Shown here: positions 1-6,578 of the stretch, in pieces
Position numbering within the stretch: position 1 is the stretch's first letter
Layout of the letters: each line of letters opens with the position of its first letter
Notes under the pieces: model-generated
The model's database searches: none
The model's input: only the letters and a program-made list of their open reading frames with translations
Told to the model about the DNA's origin: nothing
Made by a program: the position numbers and the translations under genes
Origin: CAZHYM01 sp964536785
Lineage (GTDB): Bacteria; Patescibacteriota; Saccharimonadia; Saccharimonadales; Saccharimonadaceae
Reading direction: 5' to 3'
DNA length: 36,093 bases
NCBI GenBank assembly: GCA_964536785.1
Contig: CAZHYM010000003.1
Location: forward strand, 1 to 36,093

Positions 1-62
1 TGGGCTCGAACCAGCGACCTAATCGTTAACAGCGATCCGCTCTACCACTGAGCTATGCCGGA
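1..62 (-). tRNA. tRNA-Asn (anticodon GTT), 3' end cut off by the window edge
   Basis: Read on the minus strand the sequence folds as a tRNA: 5' acceptor strand TCCGGCA (62 to 56), a D arm with GCTC/GAGC stem, an anticodon stem GATCG/CGATT closing the 7-nt loop CTGTTAA, a short variable region, and a T arm with stem GCTGG and loop TTCGAGC. The anticodon at loop positions 3-5 is GTT, which reads Asn codons AAC/AAU. The window ends inside the 3' strand of the T stem, so the 3' acceptor strand is not visible. A promoter-like pair lies upstream at 122-149. The leader carries a duplicate of the tRNA 5' end. Confidence 0.93.
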
Positions 63-112
63 ATATGTATTCTATGACTTTTGTCCGCCAATCGGCGGAC
101 TATGCCGGAATA
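53..112. repeat. Duplicated tRNA 5' end flanking a perfect hairpin
   Basis: The 13-mer CTATGCCGGAATA occurs at 53-65, where it covers the start of tRNA-Asn, and again at 100-112. Between the copies is a perfect 7-bp inverted repeat, GTCCGCC (83-89) and GGCGGAC (94-100), with a 4-nt loop, whose last base is shared with the second 13-mer. The arrangement resembles a short mobile palindrome that duplicated its target, or a remnant of an integration at the tRNA. It is too short to hold a gene. Whether the hairpin family recurs in the genome cannot be seen from this window. Confidence 0.8.
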
Positions 113-121
113 CAATTCAAT

Positions 122-149
122 ATTATACCAAACTATCTCGAGATTTCAA
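122..149 (-). promoter_or_regulatory. Probable promoter of tRNA-Asn
   Basis: On the minus strand a TTGAAA box (149-144) and a perfect TATAAT (127-122) are separated by 16 nt. They lie just beyond the stop codon of the LexA-like gene and point toward the tRNA. The expected start near 115 gives a leader of about 50 nt that contains the hairpin and the duplicated 13-mer. Confidence 0.6.
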
Positions 150-521
150 CTATTTATCAATGTCAGATAGTAGTTCTTGGATATCGAGTTCTTCAAACAA
201 CAGTTCGGCTTGAATTTTCTTGCGTTCAGATAATTTTTTCCAAGCTAATTTAATTCGGTTTTTGAGCAGAGAAATTGAATCAAAATTTTCACCAGTATCA
301 GAATGCGTGTTTATCTCAATTGACCGTCCAACTTTATCGGTTTTGATAATCCAACCGCCATTAGCCAGATTATTAATATGAGTGGCAACAGTCGCTATCG
401 ACTTATAATCTAGACCACTAGCAATCTCTCTAAAAGTAGGGCTATAGCCATGTTCTTCGATAAAATCAGCAATAAAATCATACATGATTTTTTGTTTTTT
501 GCTTAGATTATCGCGCTCCAC
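150..521 (-). CDS. LexA-like winged-helix DNA-binding protein lacking the S24 protease domain
   Basis: The first ~70 of 123 residues match the LexA N-terminal DNA-binding domain: LSKKQKIMYDFIADFIEEHG, then YSPTFREIASGLDY and the recognition-helix region KSIATVATHINNLANGGWI, ending in the wing RSIEI. A full LexA is about 200 residues and has an Ala-Gly cleavage site and a Ser/Lys catalytic dyad; the remaining ~50 residues here show neither and look like a charged helical tail. It therefore cannot self-cleave by the usual mechanism. The start is GTG at 521, 4 nt after the jag stop codon, so translation is probably coupled to jag. Its targets are unknown. It could be a stand-alone repressor or a degenerate SOS regulator. 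The family call is firm, the function is not. Confidence 0.82.
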   Translation of the reverse strand: MERDNLSKKQKIMYDFIADFIEEHGYSPTFREIASGLDYKSIATVATHINNLANGGWIIKTDKVGRSIEINTHSDTGENFDSISLLKNRIKLAWKKLSERKKIQAELLFEELDIQELLSDIDK

Positions 522-525
522 TTAA

Positions 526-1014
526 CTACTCTTCAGATTCTTCTTGGTCTTGTTCAGTGGCGACTTTTGAAATTATCAACTTACGTTCTCGGCCTTCACC
601 TTCGGAATGAGTCGAAATTCCATAATAATCCTGAGCTACCTTGTGGACGATTCGCCTATCAGCGGCATTTAAATCGCAAACTCGATCGATTCCTGTCTCA
701 CGAACTTCCTTGATCCATTCTTCGGCTTTCCTAGCGATTCTATCTTGGCGTTGGTGCTTGTAATCAGCAACATCAATGTTTACTCTAGATACTTCAGCAT
801 CTTTAGCGCGTAGGGCAGTTGATACGATAAACTGTAGAGATCGTAAATTTTCAGCATTGCGACCGATCAAAACAGCATTTAGTTCGCTGGATGGGATATT
901 TAACTCGATGACATTTTCATCGAAACTTGAGCCGACGGCCAAATTAACGCCAAAAAATGATAACAAGTCCTCTAGAAACTTGACGGCGTATATAATTGAT
1001 TCTTCTTTATTCAT
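526..1014 (-). CDS. jag: Jag/KhpB RNA-binding protein (KH + R3H)
   Basis: This 162-residue protein has a KH domain (about residues 35-82) and an R3H domain (about 90-150). The KH loop is G51-R-N-A rather than a strict GxxG. The R3H signature is RRIVH (120-124), followed by STHSEGEGRER (134-144). The Jag N-terminal domain found in longer family members is absent, as in many reduced genomes. Jag/KhpB binds RNA and is linked to cell-envelope control in Firmicutes. A good SD (AAAAGGAG) sits 6 nt before the ATG, and the gene starts 18 nt after the yidC stop, in the usual rpmH-rnpA-yidC-jag order. Confidence 0.95.
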   Translation of the reverse strand: MNKEESIIYAVKFLEDLLSFFGVNLAVGSSFDENVIELNIPSSELNAVLIGRNAENLRSLQFIVSTALRAKDAEVSRVNIDVADYKHQRQDRIARKAEEWIKEVRETGIDRVCDLNAADRRIVHKVAQDYYGISTHSEGEGRERKLIISKVATEQDQEESEE

Positions 1015-1032
1015 AAAATCTCCTTTTGGTAA

Positions 1033-1989
1033 CTAACGACGTTTTGCCTTAATTCGAGTAATGTTTACACCAGAATCAGATTTTTTAGTAGCTTTTTTCT
1101 GCTTTATCTCGTTTACAATTTGGGCTGCCTGGGCATTTTTTACGCGACTGTTTAGAGTCACATCAATTTCCGTATCATCAGTAGTGGTATCTATATGATT
1201 GTTTAATATAAGCTTATTTTGGATTACTGTAATGATGCTATTAATTAACGAATAATAGGCGAGGGCTCCATATATCCCACCGAATGTGAAAATCAACATC
1301 ACTGGTAAAATGCTGTTCATCTTACTTGTCATTATCTGATTGATTTCGGATTGGTCGGCTTCTTTGCCTTCACTAGCGTCTTTTAAGATGTCAGAAATCT
1401 TACGACCTGAAGTGTTTGGGTTCAAACTGACTTGGTTCATTAATCGATATTGGATATAGGCTCCAGCAACAACAATTAGTAGAAGTAAGATCGAATTAAG
1501 GCCGTCGAAATCAAAGGCTTTGCCACTTAAATCGACTATTCCGAGTAATGTCGGCTTAAAGGATGAGGGGTTCTCGATAATTTGTTTAACACGATCAAGA
1601 TTTTTGATAAATACATAAGCGTGGCGGCTAACAGCGTTAGGATCACTCATAATTTGACGAACTACGCTAAACATGGCAATAAATATTGGTAATTGAATCA
1701 GAGCATTTACGAAACTTTTTGACATTTTAATGTCATATTTTTTATAAAGCTCCATTGTCTGCATCATCTCTAATTGCTTATTGCCCTTAGATTTTCTCTT
1801 TATCTCAGCGAGTTTTGGTTGCATAGCTCGCATCTTTAGGGTTTGTTGATGTTGCGATCTAGCAATCGGCCACATCAATAACTTAACGAAAACGGCAAAT
1901 AGTATTATGGTTAAACCAAAGTCTCCTACTAGCTGATAAAAAACTAGCAGTATGTTGAATATCGGCTGAACAATTAGAGTTTCAAACAT
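1033..1989 (-). CDS. yidC: YidC/Oxa1-family membrane protein insertase
   Basis: The 318-residue protein has the YidC/Oxa1 core: a first membrane helix near residues 10-40 leading into the basic cytosolic hairpin (MRAMQPKLAEIKRKSKGNKQ), the conserved LIQLPIFIAMFSVVRQI segment, and further hydrophobic segments near 160-185 and 230-260. The C terminus is Lys/Arg-rich, typical of homologs that bind the ribosome. It inserts and folds inner-membrane proteins, relevant here because several kilobases of multi-spanning VirB6-like proteins are encoded nearby. It has no large N-terminal periplasmic domain, so it is the short Gram-positive type. No yidD gene is found between rnpA and yidC. A TATAAT (2004-1999) sits directly after the rnpA stop, 9 nt before the ATG. 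Confidence 0.96.
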   Translation of the reverse strand: MFETLIVQPIFNILLVFYQLVGDFGLTIILFAVFVKLLMWPIARSQHQQTLKMRAMQPKLAEIKRKSKGNKQLEMMQTMELYKKYDIKMSKSFVNALIQLPIFIAMFSVVRQIMSDPNAVSRHAYVFIKNLDRVKQIIENPSSFKPTLLGIVDLSGKAFDFDGLNSILLLLIVVAGAYIQYRLMNQVSLNPNTSGRKISDILKDASEGKEADQSEINQIMTSKMNSILPVMLIFTFGGIYGALAYYSLINSIITVIQNKLILNNHIDTTTDDTEIDVTLNSRVKNAQAAQIVNEIKQKKATKKSDSGVNITRIKAKRR

Positions 1990-2004
1990 ATTTATATCAT
2001 TATA

Positions 2005-2355
2005 CTATAACTTGATTACTCCGGCTTGAGTTAAGCTCGCAAGTATCTTGTTTTTTAATTCTTGGTAGTCCATATCTCTGACTTCGATACTATGAACTAT
2101 GATTACTAAATCATAACTAGCACTAAAATTATCTAGTTCCAATCTTATAATCTCATAAATCCGCCGTCTGATTCGATTTCTATCGACAGCTCGTTTGGCA
2201 ACTTTTTTGGAAACTACAATTGCAACTCGAGGAAACTGACGTTTTTTATTTAATATATATTTAAAAGTCAGATTCTTAGTTCGAGCTATTTGGCCATTTT
2301 TATATAGATAAGCCAAACTTCCATGTCCGTGGAAACGGTATTTAAAAGCTATCAT
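2005..2355 (-). CDS. rnpA: Ribonuclease P protein component
   Basis: The 116-residue basic protein carries the RnpA signature: KKVAKRAVDRNRIRRRIYEI (residues 51-70), including the RNR motif, preceded by the FPRVAIVVSK strand. It assists the RNase P RNA in maturing tRNA 5' ends. It lies between rpmH and yidC as in most bacteria. No SD precedes the ATG; a TATAAT at 2370-2365 lies 9 nt upstream of the start, so a very short-leader transcript is possible. A terminator-like hairpin (2375-2406) separates it from rpmH. Confidence 0.96.
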   Translation of the reverse strand: MIAFKYRFHGHGSLAYLYKNGQIARTKNLTFKYILNKKRQFPRVAIVVSKKVAKRAVDRNRIRRRIYEIIRLELDNFSASYDLVIIVHSIEVRDMDYQELKNKILASLTQAGVIKL

Positions 2356-2374
2356 CTAGTTTATATTATATTAC

Positions 2375-2406
2375 AAAATTACCTCTTTTGTTTAAGAGGT
2401 AATTTT
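2375..2406 (-). terminator. Terminator/attenuator between rpmH and rnpA
   Basis: A perfect 13-bp inverted repeat (AAAATTACCTCTT at 2375-2387, AAGAGGTAATTTT at 2394-2406) has a 6-nt loop. On the minus strand the stem ends in a U-run. It starts 2 nt beyond the rpmH stop and 20 nt before rnpA, so it probably reduces read-through from rpmH into rnpA and lets L34 be made in excess. The symmetric A/T flanks would allow activity in both directions. Confidence 0.82.
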
Positions 2407-2407
2407 C

Positions 2408-2545
2408 TTAGACTGTCAATTTTGCTCGGCCTTTAATTCGTCGTCGCTTTAAAACTTTTTTACCAGTTTTTGAAGCGTTTCTAGCTCTAAAACCATGCGT
2501 CTTTGCGCGTTGTCTTGTGTGTGGTTGATAAGTTCTCTTTGGCAT
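2408..2545 (-). CDS. rpmH: 50S ribosomal protein L34
   Basis: Reading from ATG at 2545 gives a 45-residue very basic protein starting MPKRTYQPHTRQRAKTHGF, continuing RARNASKTGKKVLKRRR and ending KGRAKLTV, which matches L34 over its whole length. L34 is a structural protein of the large subunit. An AGGAA SD lies 5 nt before the ATG. The gene is the first of the minus-strand block next to dnaA, the standard arrangement at bacterial origins, and has a good promoter at 2617-2645. Confidence 0.97.
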   Translation of the reverse strand: MPKRTYQPHTRQRAKTHGFRARNASKTGKKVLKRRRIKGRAKLTV

Positions 2546-2616
2546 AACTTTCCTATTTTAATCTTAAAGGGTCAAAAACTCAACCCTAAGTTTGCTTTTT
2601 CTCAAATATCTTCTTT

Positions 2617-2645
2617 AGTATACAAGATTTTTCCCCAACAATCAA
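2617..2645 (-). promoter_or_regulatory. Promoter of rpmH
   Basis: On the minus strand TTGATT (2645-2640) and TATACT (2622-2617) are separated by 17 nt. Transcription starting near 2610 gives a ~65-nt leader with a small AGGGT/ACCCT stem upstream of the L34 start. The -35 box ends 5 nt from the perfect DnaA box at 2650-2658, so DnaA or replication could affect rpmH transcription. Confidence 0.65.
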
Positions 2646-2649
2646 GAGT

Positions 2650-2752
2650 TTATCCACATATCTACTACTGTTAAATAGTTTTGTGGATAAGTTTTAATCT
2701 GATTGGATTTAATTTTATCTTTATAGTGTTGTAAAAATTAAGTTGTGGAAAA
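2650..2752. other. oriC candidate upstream of dnaA: DnaA boxes, AT-rich stretch, possible DnaA-trio
   Basis: Perfect DnaA boxes occur as TTATCCACA at 2650-2658 (plus) and TGTGGATAA at 2682-2690 (minus orientation); a third, TGTGGAAAA at 2744-2752, has one mismatch to the consensus. Starting 3 nt after the first box is CTACTACTGTTA (2662-2673), whose complement read 3' to 5' is GAT-GAT-GAC-AAT, the form of the DnaA-trio described for Bacillus subtilis. The stretch 2691-2745 is very AT-rich and could unwind. The location between rpmH and dnaA is the usual one for an origin. The 2546-2812 intergenic stretch holds these elements and the two divergent promoters, and no further gene. Confidence 0.75.
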
Positions 2753-2771
2753 CTTTTTTCTCCCCTATAAT
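2743..2771 (+). promoter_or_regulatory. dnaA: Promoter of dnaA, -35 overlapped by a DnaA box
   Basis: TTGTGG (2743-2748) and a perfect TATAAT (2766-2771) are spaced by 17 nt. The -35 hexamer lies almost wholly inside the DnaA box at 2744-2752, an arrangement expected for self-repression by DnaA. Start near 2778 gives a ~35-nt leader with AGAGGGAG (2794-2801), an SD-like run set 11 nt before the ATG. Confidence 0.65.
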
Positions 2772-2812
2772 TAAGTTAATTAATTTAAGCGTTAGAGGGA
2801 GTTTTTTTAAGT

Positions 2813-4168
2813 ATGGAACGCGGGCTGTGGCAAAGTGTAATTGGTGAAATCGAGCTGTCTGTCCCCCAGGCTTCATTTGAAGCGATGTTCAAAAAAGCCC
2901 AACTTGTTCGCGTCGATGGTTCTGTCATAACTATATCTGTACCAAATATCTTTATCCAGACTCAGCTTCAAGGTCGCTACAAAGAACTGATGGTGCGAGT
3001 TTTTGAAAAGAATGGTATCAAAAAACCTGAAATTTTCTATCGAATTAATTTAAAAGATGTGCGAAGCAAAGTTGATCGAGACGAAGTATCCGAACCAGCC
3101 AAAGAAGAAACAGTTCATATTGAAAAACCAAAACCAACAAGCGCTCTTTCAAAAAGTGGTTTAAACCCTAGATATACTTTTGATAATTTCATAGTTGGTT
3201 CAAGTAATGATTTTGCTCATGCCGCTTGTCAATCAATTGCTAATAATCCTGGATCAAAATACAATCCCCTATTTCTATATTCAGGAGTTGGTTTAGGTAA
3301 AACTCACCTAGTCCAAGCAGTTGGAAACCAAATTTTAGCAAACAATCCTAGCTTAAAAGTTCTATACATCACGATGGAAAACTTTACCAATGAATTTATT
3401 GACTCGGTTCGTTACAAAAAACAAGATTTTTCAACTAGATATCGCAATGTTGATGTACTGATTATCGATGATATGCAATTTATTGCAAAAAAAGAAAGTA
3501 CTCAGGAAGCTTTTTTCCATACTTTTAACGCACTTCATCAGAAAAACAAGCAGATCATCATGACCAGCGACCGACCGCCTAAAGATATCCCTACTTTAAC
3601 CGAACGTTTACGTAGCAGATTCGAATGGGGAATGACTGTCGATATTCAGATGCCTGATTTTGAAACTAGATGTGCGATATTAGAAGCTAAAGCTCACTTG
3701 TCAGGAGTAATACTCGATCGACCAACAATTGAGTACTTAGCTAATAATTTTAAAACTAACATCCGAGAGCTTGAGGGTGCTTTAAATCAACTAATGGCCT
3801 ATTCGGAGATGCGTGGAATAAATCCTAGTATTGAAACAGCAGAAGGTTTGCTAGAAAACAATCGAGCCACTCGCCCACGCCATCTAACGTCCAAACAGAT
3901 AGTTAGCAGAGTGGCTCATTACTATCAAATTCCAGTTGAAGAGATTATCAGTAGCTGTCGGTCTAAACATATCGTCGGACCAAGGCAAGTTGCAATGTAT
4001 TTATTACGAAGTGAATTGCATTTGAGCTTTCCAAAGATATCAACTGAGTTAGGCCGCAAAGATCATACTACGGCGATTCATTCAGTTGAAAAAATCGAGA
4101 AAGAGATTAAATTAAACCACGTAACTAGAGAACAAGTAAATGCTATCCGTGAACTTATCTATAATTAG
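2813..4168 (+). CDS. dnaA: Chromosomal replication initiator DnaA
   Basis: This is a full-length, 451-residue DnaA. Domain I spans about residues 1-75 and a short charged linker runs to ~115. The AAA+ domain has Walker A GVGLGKT (158-164), Walker B LIIDD (216-220) and the downstream TSDRPPKDIP and LRSRFEWG motifs. Domain IV at the C terminus has the DNA-binding helix-turn-helix and the signature GRKDHTTAIHS. DnaA binds the 9-bp boxes found on both sides of the gene and opens the origin. The ATG at 2813 fits the family N terminus (MERGLWQSVIGEIE). It is transcribed toward dnaN and recF. Confidence 0.99.
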   Translation: MERGLWQSVIGEIELSVPQASFEAMFKKAQLVRVDGSVITISVPNIFIQTQLQGRYKELMVRVFEKNGIKKPEIFYRINLKDVRSKVDRDEVSEPAKEETVHIEKPKPTSALSKSGLNPRYTFDNFIVGSSNDFAHAACQSIANNPGSKYNPLFLYSGVGLGKTHLVQAVGNQILANNPSLKVLYITMENFTNEFIDSVRYKKQDFSTRYRNVDVLIIDDMQFIAKKESTQEAFFHTFNALHQKNKQIIMTSDRPPKDIPTLTERLRSRFEWGMTVDIQMPDFETRCAILEAKAHLSGVILDRPTIEYLANNFKTNIRELEGALNQLMAYSEMRGINPSIETAEGLLENNRATRPRHLTSKQIVSRVAHYYQIPVEEIISSCRSKHIVGPRQVAMYLLRSELHLSFPKISTELGRKDHTTAIHSVEKIEKEIKLNHVTREQVNAIRELIYN

Positions 4169-4438
4169 CCCTATGCACAGGCTTGGTCAAAAGCTGTGTA
4201 TAAACTATAATAAAGAATGTATAAATTGTGTGTATCAAGTGGCAAATGTAAGTTGCAAAAGTAGTTTAACAAAAAGGTTGGGTATAAGCACCTGGTTATC
4301 AACTATCGGTGCACTATTTATCAACATATTAGTTCACAGCCTAAAGTGTAAATTAACCCCTTTGAATAACTTTTTTGCACAGTTTCCACAGGGCTTACTA
4401 TTAACATCATTAAATAAATTTAAGGAAATATAATAATA
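4169..4438. other. dnaA-dnaN intergenic DnaA-box cluster (second half of a bipartite origin)
   Basis: The 270-bp stretch has no supportable gene; the reading frame across it contains no recognisable domain. It is rich in DnaA-box-like sequences: TGTGTATAA (4195-4203, TTATACACA in reverse), TTTTGCACA (4373-4381) and, directly abutting, GTTTCCACA (4382-4390). CTATGCACA (4171-4179), TGTGTATCA (4229-4237), TTATCAACT (4296-4304) and TTATCAACA (4318-4326) are poorer matches. In Bacillus subtilis the dnaA-dnaN spacer is likewise part of the origin. dnaN is preceded by AAGGA about 13 nt from its ATG. Confidence 0.7.
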
Positions 4439-5542
4439 ATGGAACTCACAGTCACACAAGAAAATCTATCAAAAGCATTAAACATTGTTTCCAGAATAGC
4501 TAATATGAAAACACAGTTACCTATTCTAGATAATATATTAGTAAAAACTGAAGGCAATCGCCTACTTATAGCTAGTACTAATCTAGAAATTGCAACAACC
4601 GAACATATTGGAGCTAAGATTATTAAAGCTGGCTCAATTACTATTCCTGCTAAAGTCGTAACTGAATTTGTCAATAATCTACCTTCTGGCGTAGTTAGTC
4701 TTAAGGTTATTAATGAGAAAAATCTTACGATTGAATCTGGAAAGTTTAAATCAGTAATAAATGGAGTTATAGCTGATGATTTTCCTGAATTGCCGACTAT
4801 TGATGAAACTAGTGCGATTAAGTATGTAATTAAAGTAGCTTCTTTTAAGGAAGCAATTAGTCAAACCATAATTTCTTCAAGTAATGATTTATCTAGACCG
4901 ATTTTAACTGGAGTTTTATGGCAAGTGGTTGAAGGAAGTTTATATTTTGTATCAACTGATGGATATAGATTGAGTGAAAAAAGAGTTATGAAATCAACTG
5001 AAGAACTATCGGTGGTTATTCCAACTCAAACTTTGCAAGAAGTTATGAGAGCAATTTCAGACGCTACCGAAGAAATAGAAGTGCTATTTAGCGAGTCTCA
5101 AGTTCGGTTTAGAGTAGATGAGACAGAAATAATTAGTCAATTGATAGATGGAAAATTCCCCGACTATCGCCAACTTATTCCAAAATCTAACGAAGTAAAA
5201 GTTTTAATTAATAAAGCTGATTTTATGCAAGTTAGTAAGATATCTGGACTATTCGCCTCTCATTCATCAAGTGGTGTTACGATTACCGCTGATGAGGACA
5301 ATAATATTATTTCACTAAAATCAATAGCCTCAGAAATCGGAGAAAATACTTCAGAAGCTGAAGCAAAAGTTATTGGTAATGGAAAAATTACCCTGAATTC
5401 TCGCTACTTAATTGACGTGCTAAGTATCATTGATGCTAAGGAGGTCAGTTTTGAATTTAACAGTAAAATATCTCCGTGTGTTATAAAAAGCAATGTTAAA
5501 GATCCTGATTATACGCACATCATAATGCCTCTGAAAAGCTAA
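4439..5542 (+). CDS. dnaN: DNA polymerase III sliding clamp, beta subunit
   Basis: The 367-residue length is normal for the beta clamp, and the three clamp domains can be followed: the N-terminal MELTVTQENLSKALNIVSRI and the LPILDNILV motif, SSSNDLSRPILTGVLW at the start of domain 2, FPDYRQLIP near the domain 2/3 boundary, and the C terminus KISPCVIKSNVKDPDYTHII with MPLKS, the strand next to the hydrophobic peptide-binding pocket. It tethers the polymerase and other factors to DNA. recF begins 1 nt after its stop, so the two are cotranscribed. Confidence 0.98.
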   Translation: MELTVTQENLSKALNIVSRIANMKTQLPILDNILVKTEGNRLLIASTNLEIATTEHIGAKIIKAGSITIPAKVVTEFVNNLPSGVVSLKVINEKNLTIESGKFKSVINGVIADDFPELPTIDETSAIKYVIKVASFKEAISQTIISSSNDLSRPILTGVLWQVVEGSLYFVSTDGYRLSEKRVMKSTEELSVVIPTQTLQEVMRAISDATEEIEVLFSESQVRFRVDETEIISQLIDGKFPDYRQLIPKSNEVKVLINKADFMQVSKISGLFASHSSSGVTITADEDNNIISLKSIASEIGENTSEAEAKVIGNGKITLNSRYLIDVLSIIDAKEVSFEFNSKISPCVIKSNVKDPDYTHIIMPLKS

Positions 5543-5543
5543 G

Positions 5544-6578
5544 ATGGTCATCAAAAACCTCAGGGTTGTTAATTTTAGATCTCATGATAATTTTGAGATT
5601 GATTTTGAGTCGGAAAAATTAGCAGTTGTAGGTAAAAACGGAACCGGAAAAACAAGTTTGTTAGAAGCTATGTATGTGCTTTTGAGAGGTAAATCGTTTA
5701 AGAATCGCCTATCGAGTTTAATTAAAAATGGCGAAAGTTTTTATCGTATCGAAGGAGATTTTATCACATCAGACGATAATCATCGCATAAATAAAGTGGT
5801 TATAAACTCATATGTGATTGAGAAGACTTTTGAAATAAATAATCAGAAAAGTAAGCAACTGTTAAATAAATACAAATATCCAGTTGTTTTATTTGAACCT
5901 AATGATTTGAATCTGATAATCGGCTCACCTGAGCGACGACGTCGATTTATAGATGAGCTTATTAGTCAAATTAAACCTGATTACCAATCAACTCTTAGAA
6001 AATACGAAAGAGCTTTAAAACAACGTAATTCCTTACTCAAGACCTGCGATTTTGTAAATCCCCAAGTTCTATTTTCGTGGAATATTCTCCTGAGTAAATA
6101 TGGTAGTCAAATAATTACCGAAAGATTAGAATTTATTGAACAAATAAATAAATTATTAACCACAACCTATCAAGAAATTACTGGAGTGGACGATCAGGTT
6201 TTGATAAGTTATTCTGATTGTCCGAAATCTAATATCGAGCAGTCGTTATTTAATAGTTTAGAAAAGAACACTAGGCTGACTACTACTGTCGGTCCGCATC
6301 GTCATGACTTAATTTTTGAGTTTAATTCAAAGCTTGCGAGTGAATCGATATCGCGTGGTGAAACTAGGGGTTTGATCTTGAGCCTAAAAATTATTGAATC
6401 AAAGCTAATACAGGAACAAACGGGTCTTTACCCTCTAATATTACTTGATGATGTTCTAAGCGAATTGGATAAATCCCGTCAGCTAAAATTAATGAAGTTT
6501 ATGTCTGAGTCGCAAATAATAATAACGACAACCGATGCTTATAGCTTAAAGGGTTACCAAATTTGTGAAACTAGGTAG
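5544..6578 (+). CDS. recF: DNA replication/repair protein RecF
   Basis: The 344-residue SMC-like ATPase has Walker A GKNGTGKTS (30-38), the typical RecF start (IKNLRVVNFRSHDNFEIDF), the PERRRRFIDELISQI segment, an ABC-type signature SRGETRGLILSLKI near residue 270, and Walker B LILLDDVLSELD near 297-308 with the D-loop. RecF loads recombination proteins at single-strand gaps. It is in the canonical dnaA-dnaN-recF order. Its stop overlaps the stop of the convergent VirB4 gene (6571-6578), with no room for a terminator; gyrB, which often follows recF, is not here. Confidence 0.96.
   Translation: MVIKNLRVVNFRSHDNFEIDFESEKLAVVGKNGTGKTSLLEAMYVLLRGKSFKNRLSSLIKNGESFYRIEGDFITSDDNHRINKVVINSYVIEKTFEINNQKSKQLLNKYKYPVVLFEPNDLNLIIGSPERRRRFIDELISQIKPDYQSTLRKYERALKQRNSLLKTCDFVNPQVLFSWNILLSKYGSQIITERLEFIEQINKLLTTTYQEITGVDDQVLISYSDCPKSNIEQSLFNSLEKNTRLTTTVGPHRHDLIFEFNSKLASESISRGETRGLILSLKIIESKLIQEQTGLYPLILLDDVLSELDKSRQLKLMKFMSESQIIITTTDAYSLKGYQICETR

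Noticed and set aside
4140..4433. Open frame of 97 codons between dnaA and dnaN
   Set aside because: It overlaps the end of dnaA, covers the DnaA-box cluster, has no SD and resembles no protein; it is an artefact of the origin region.
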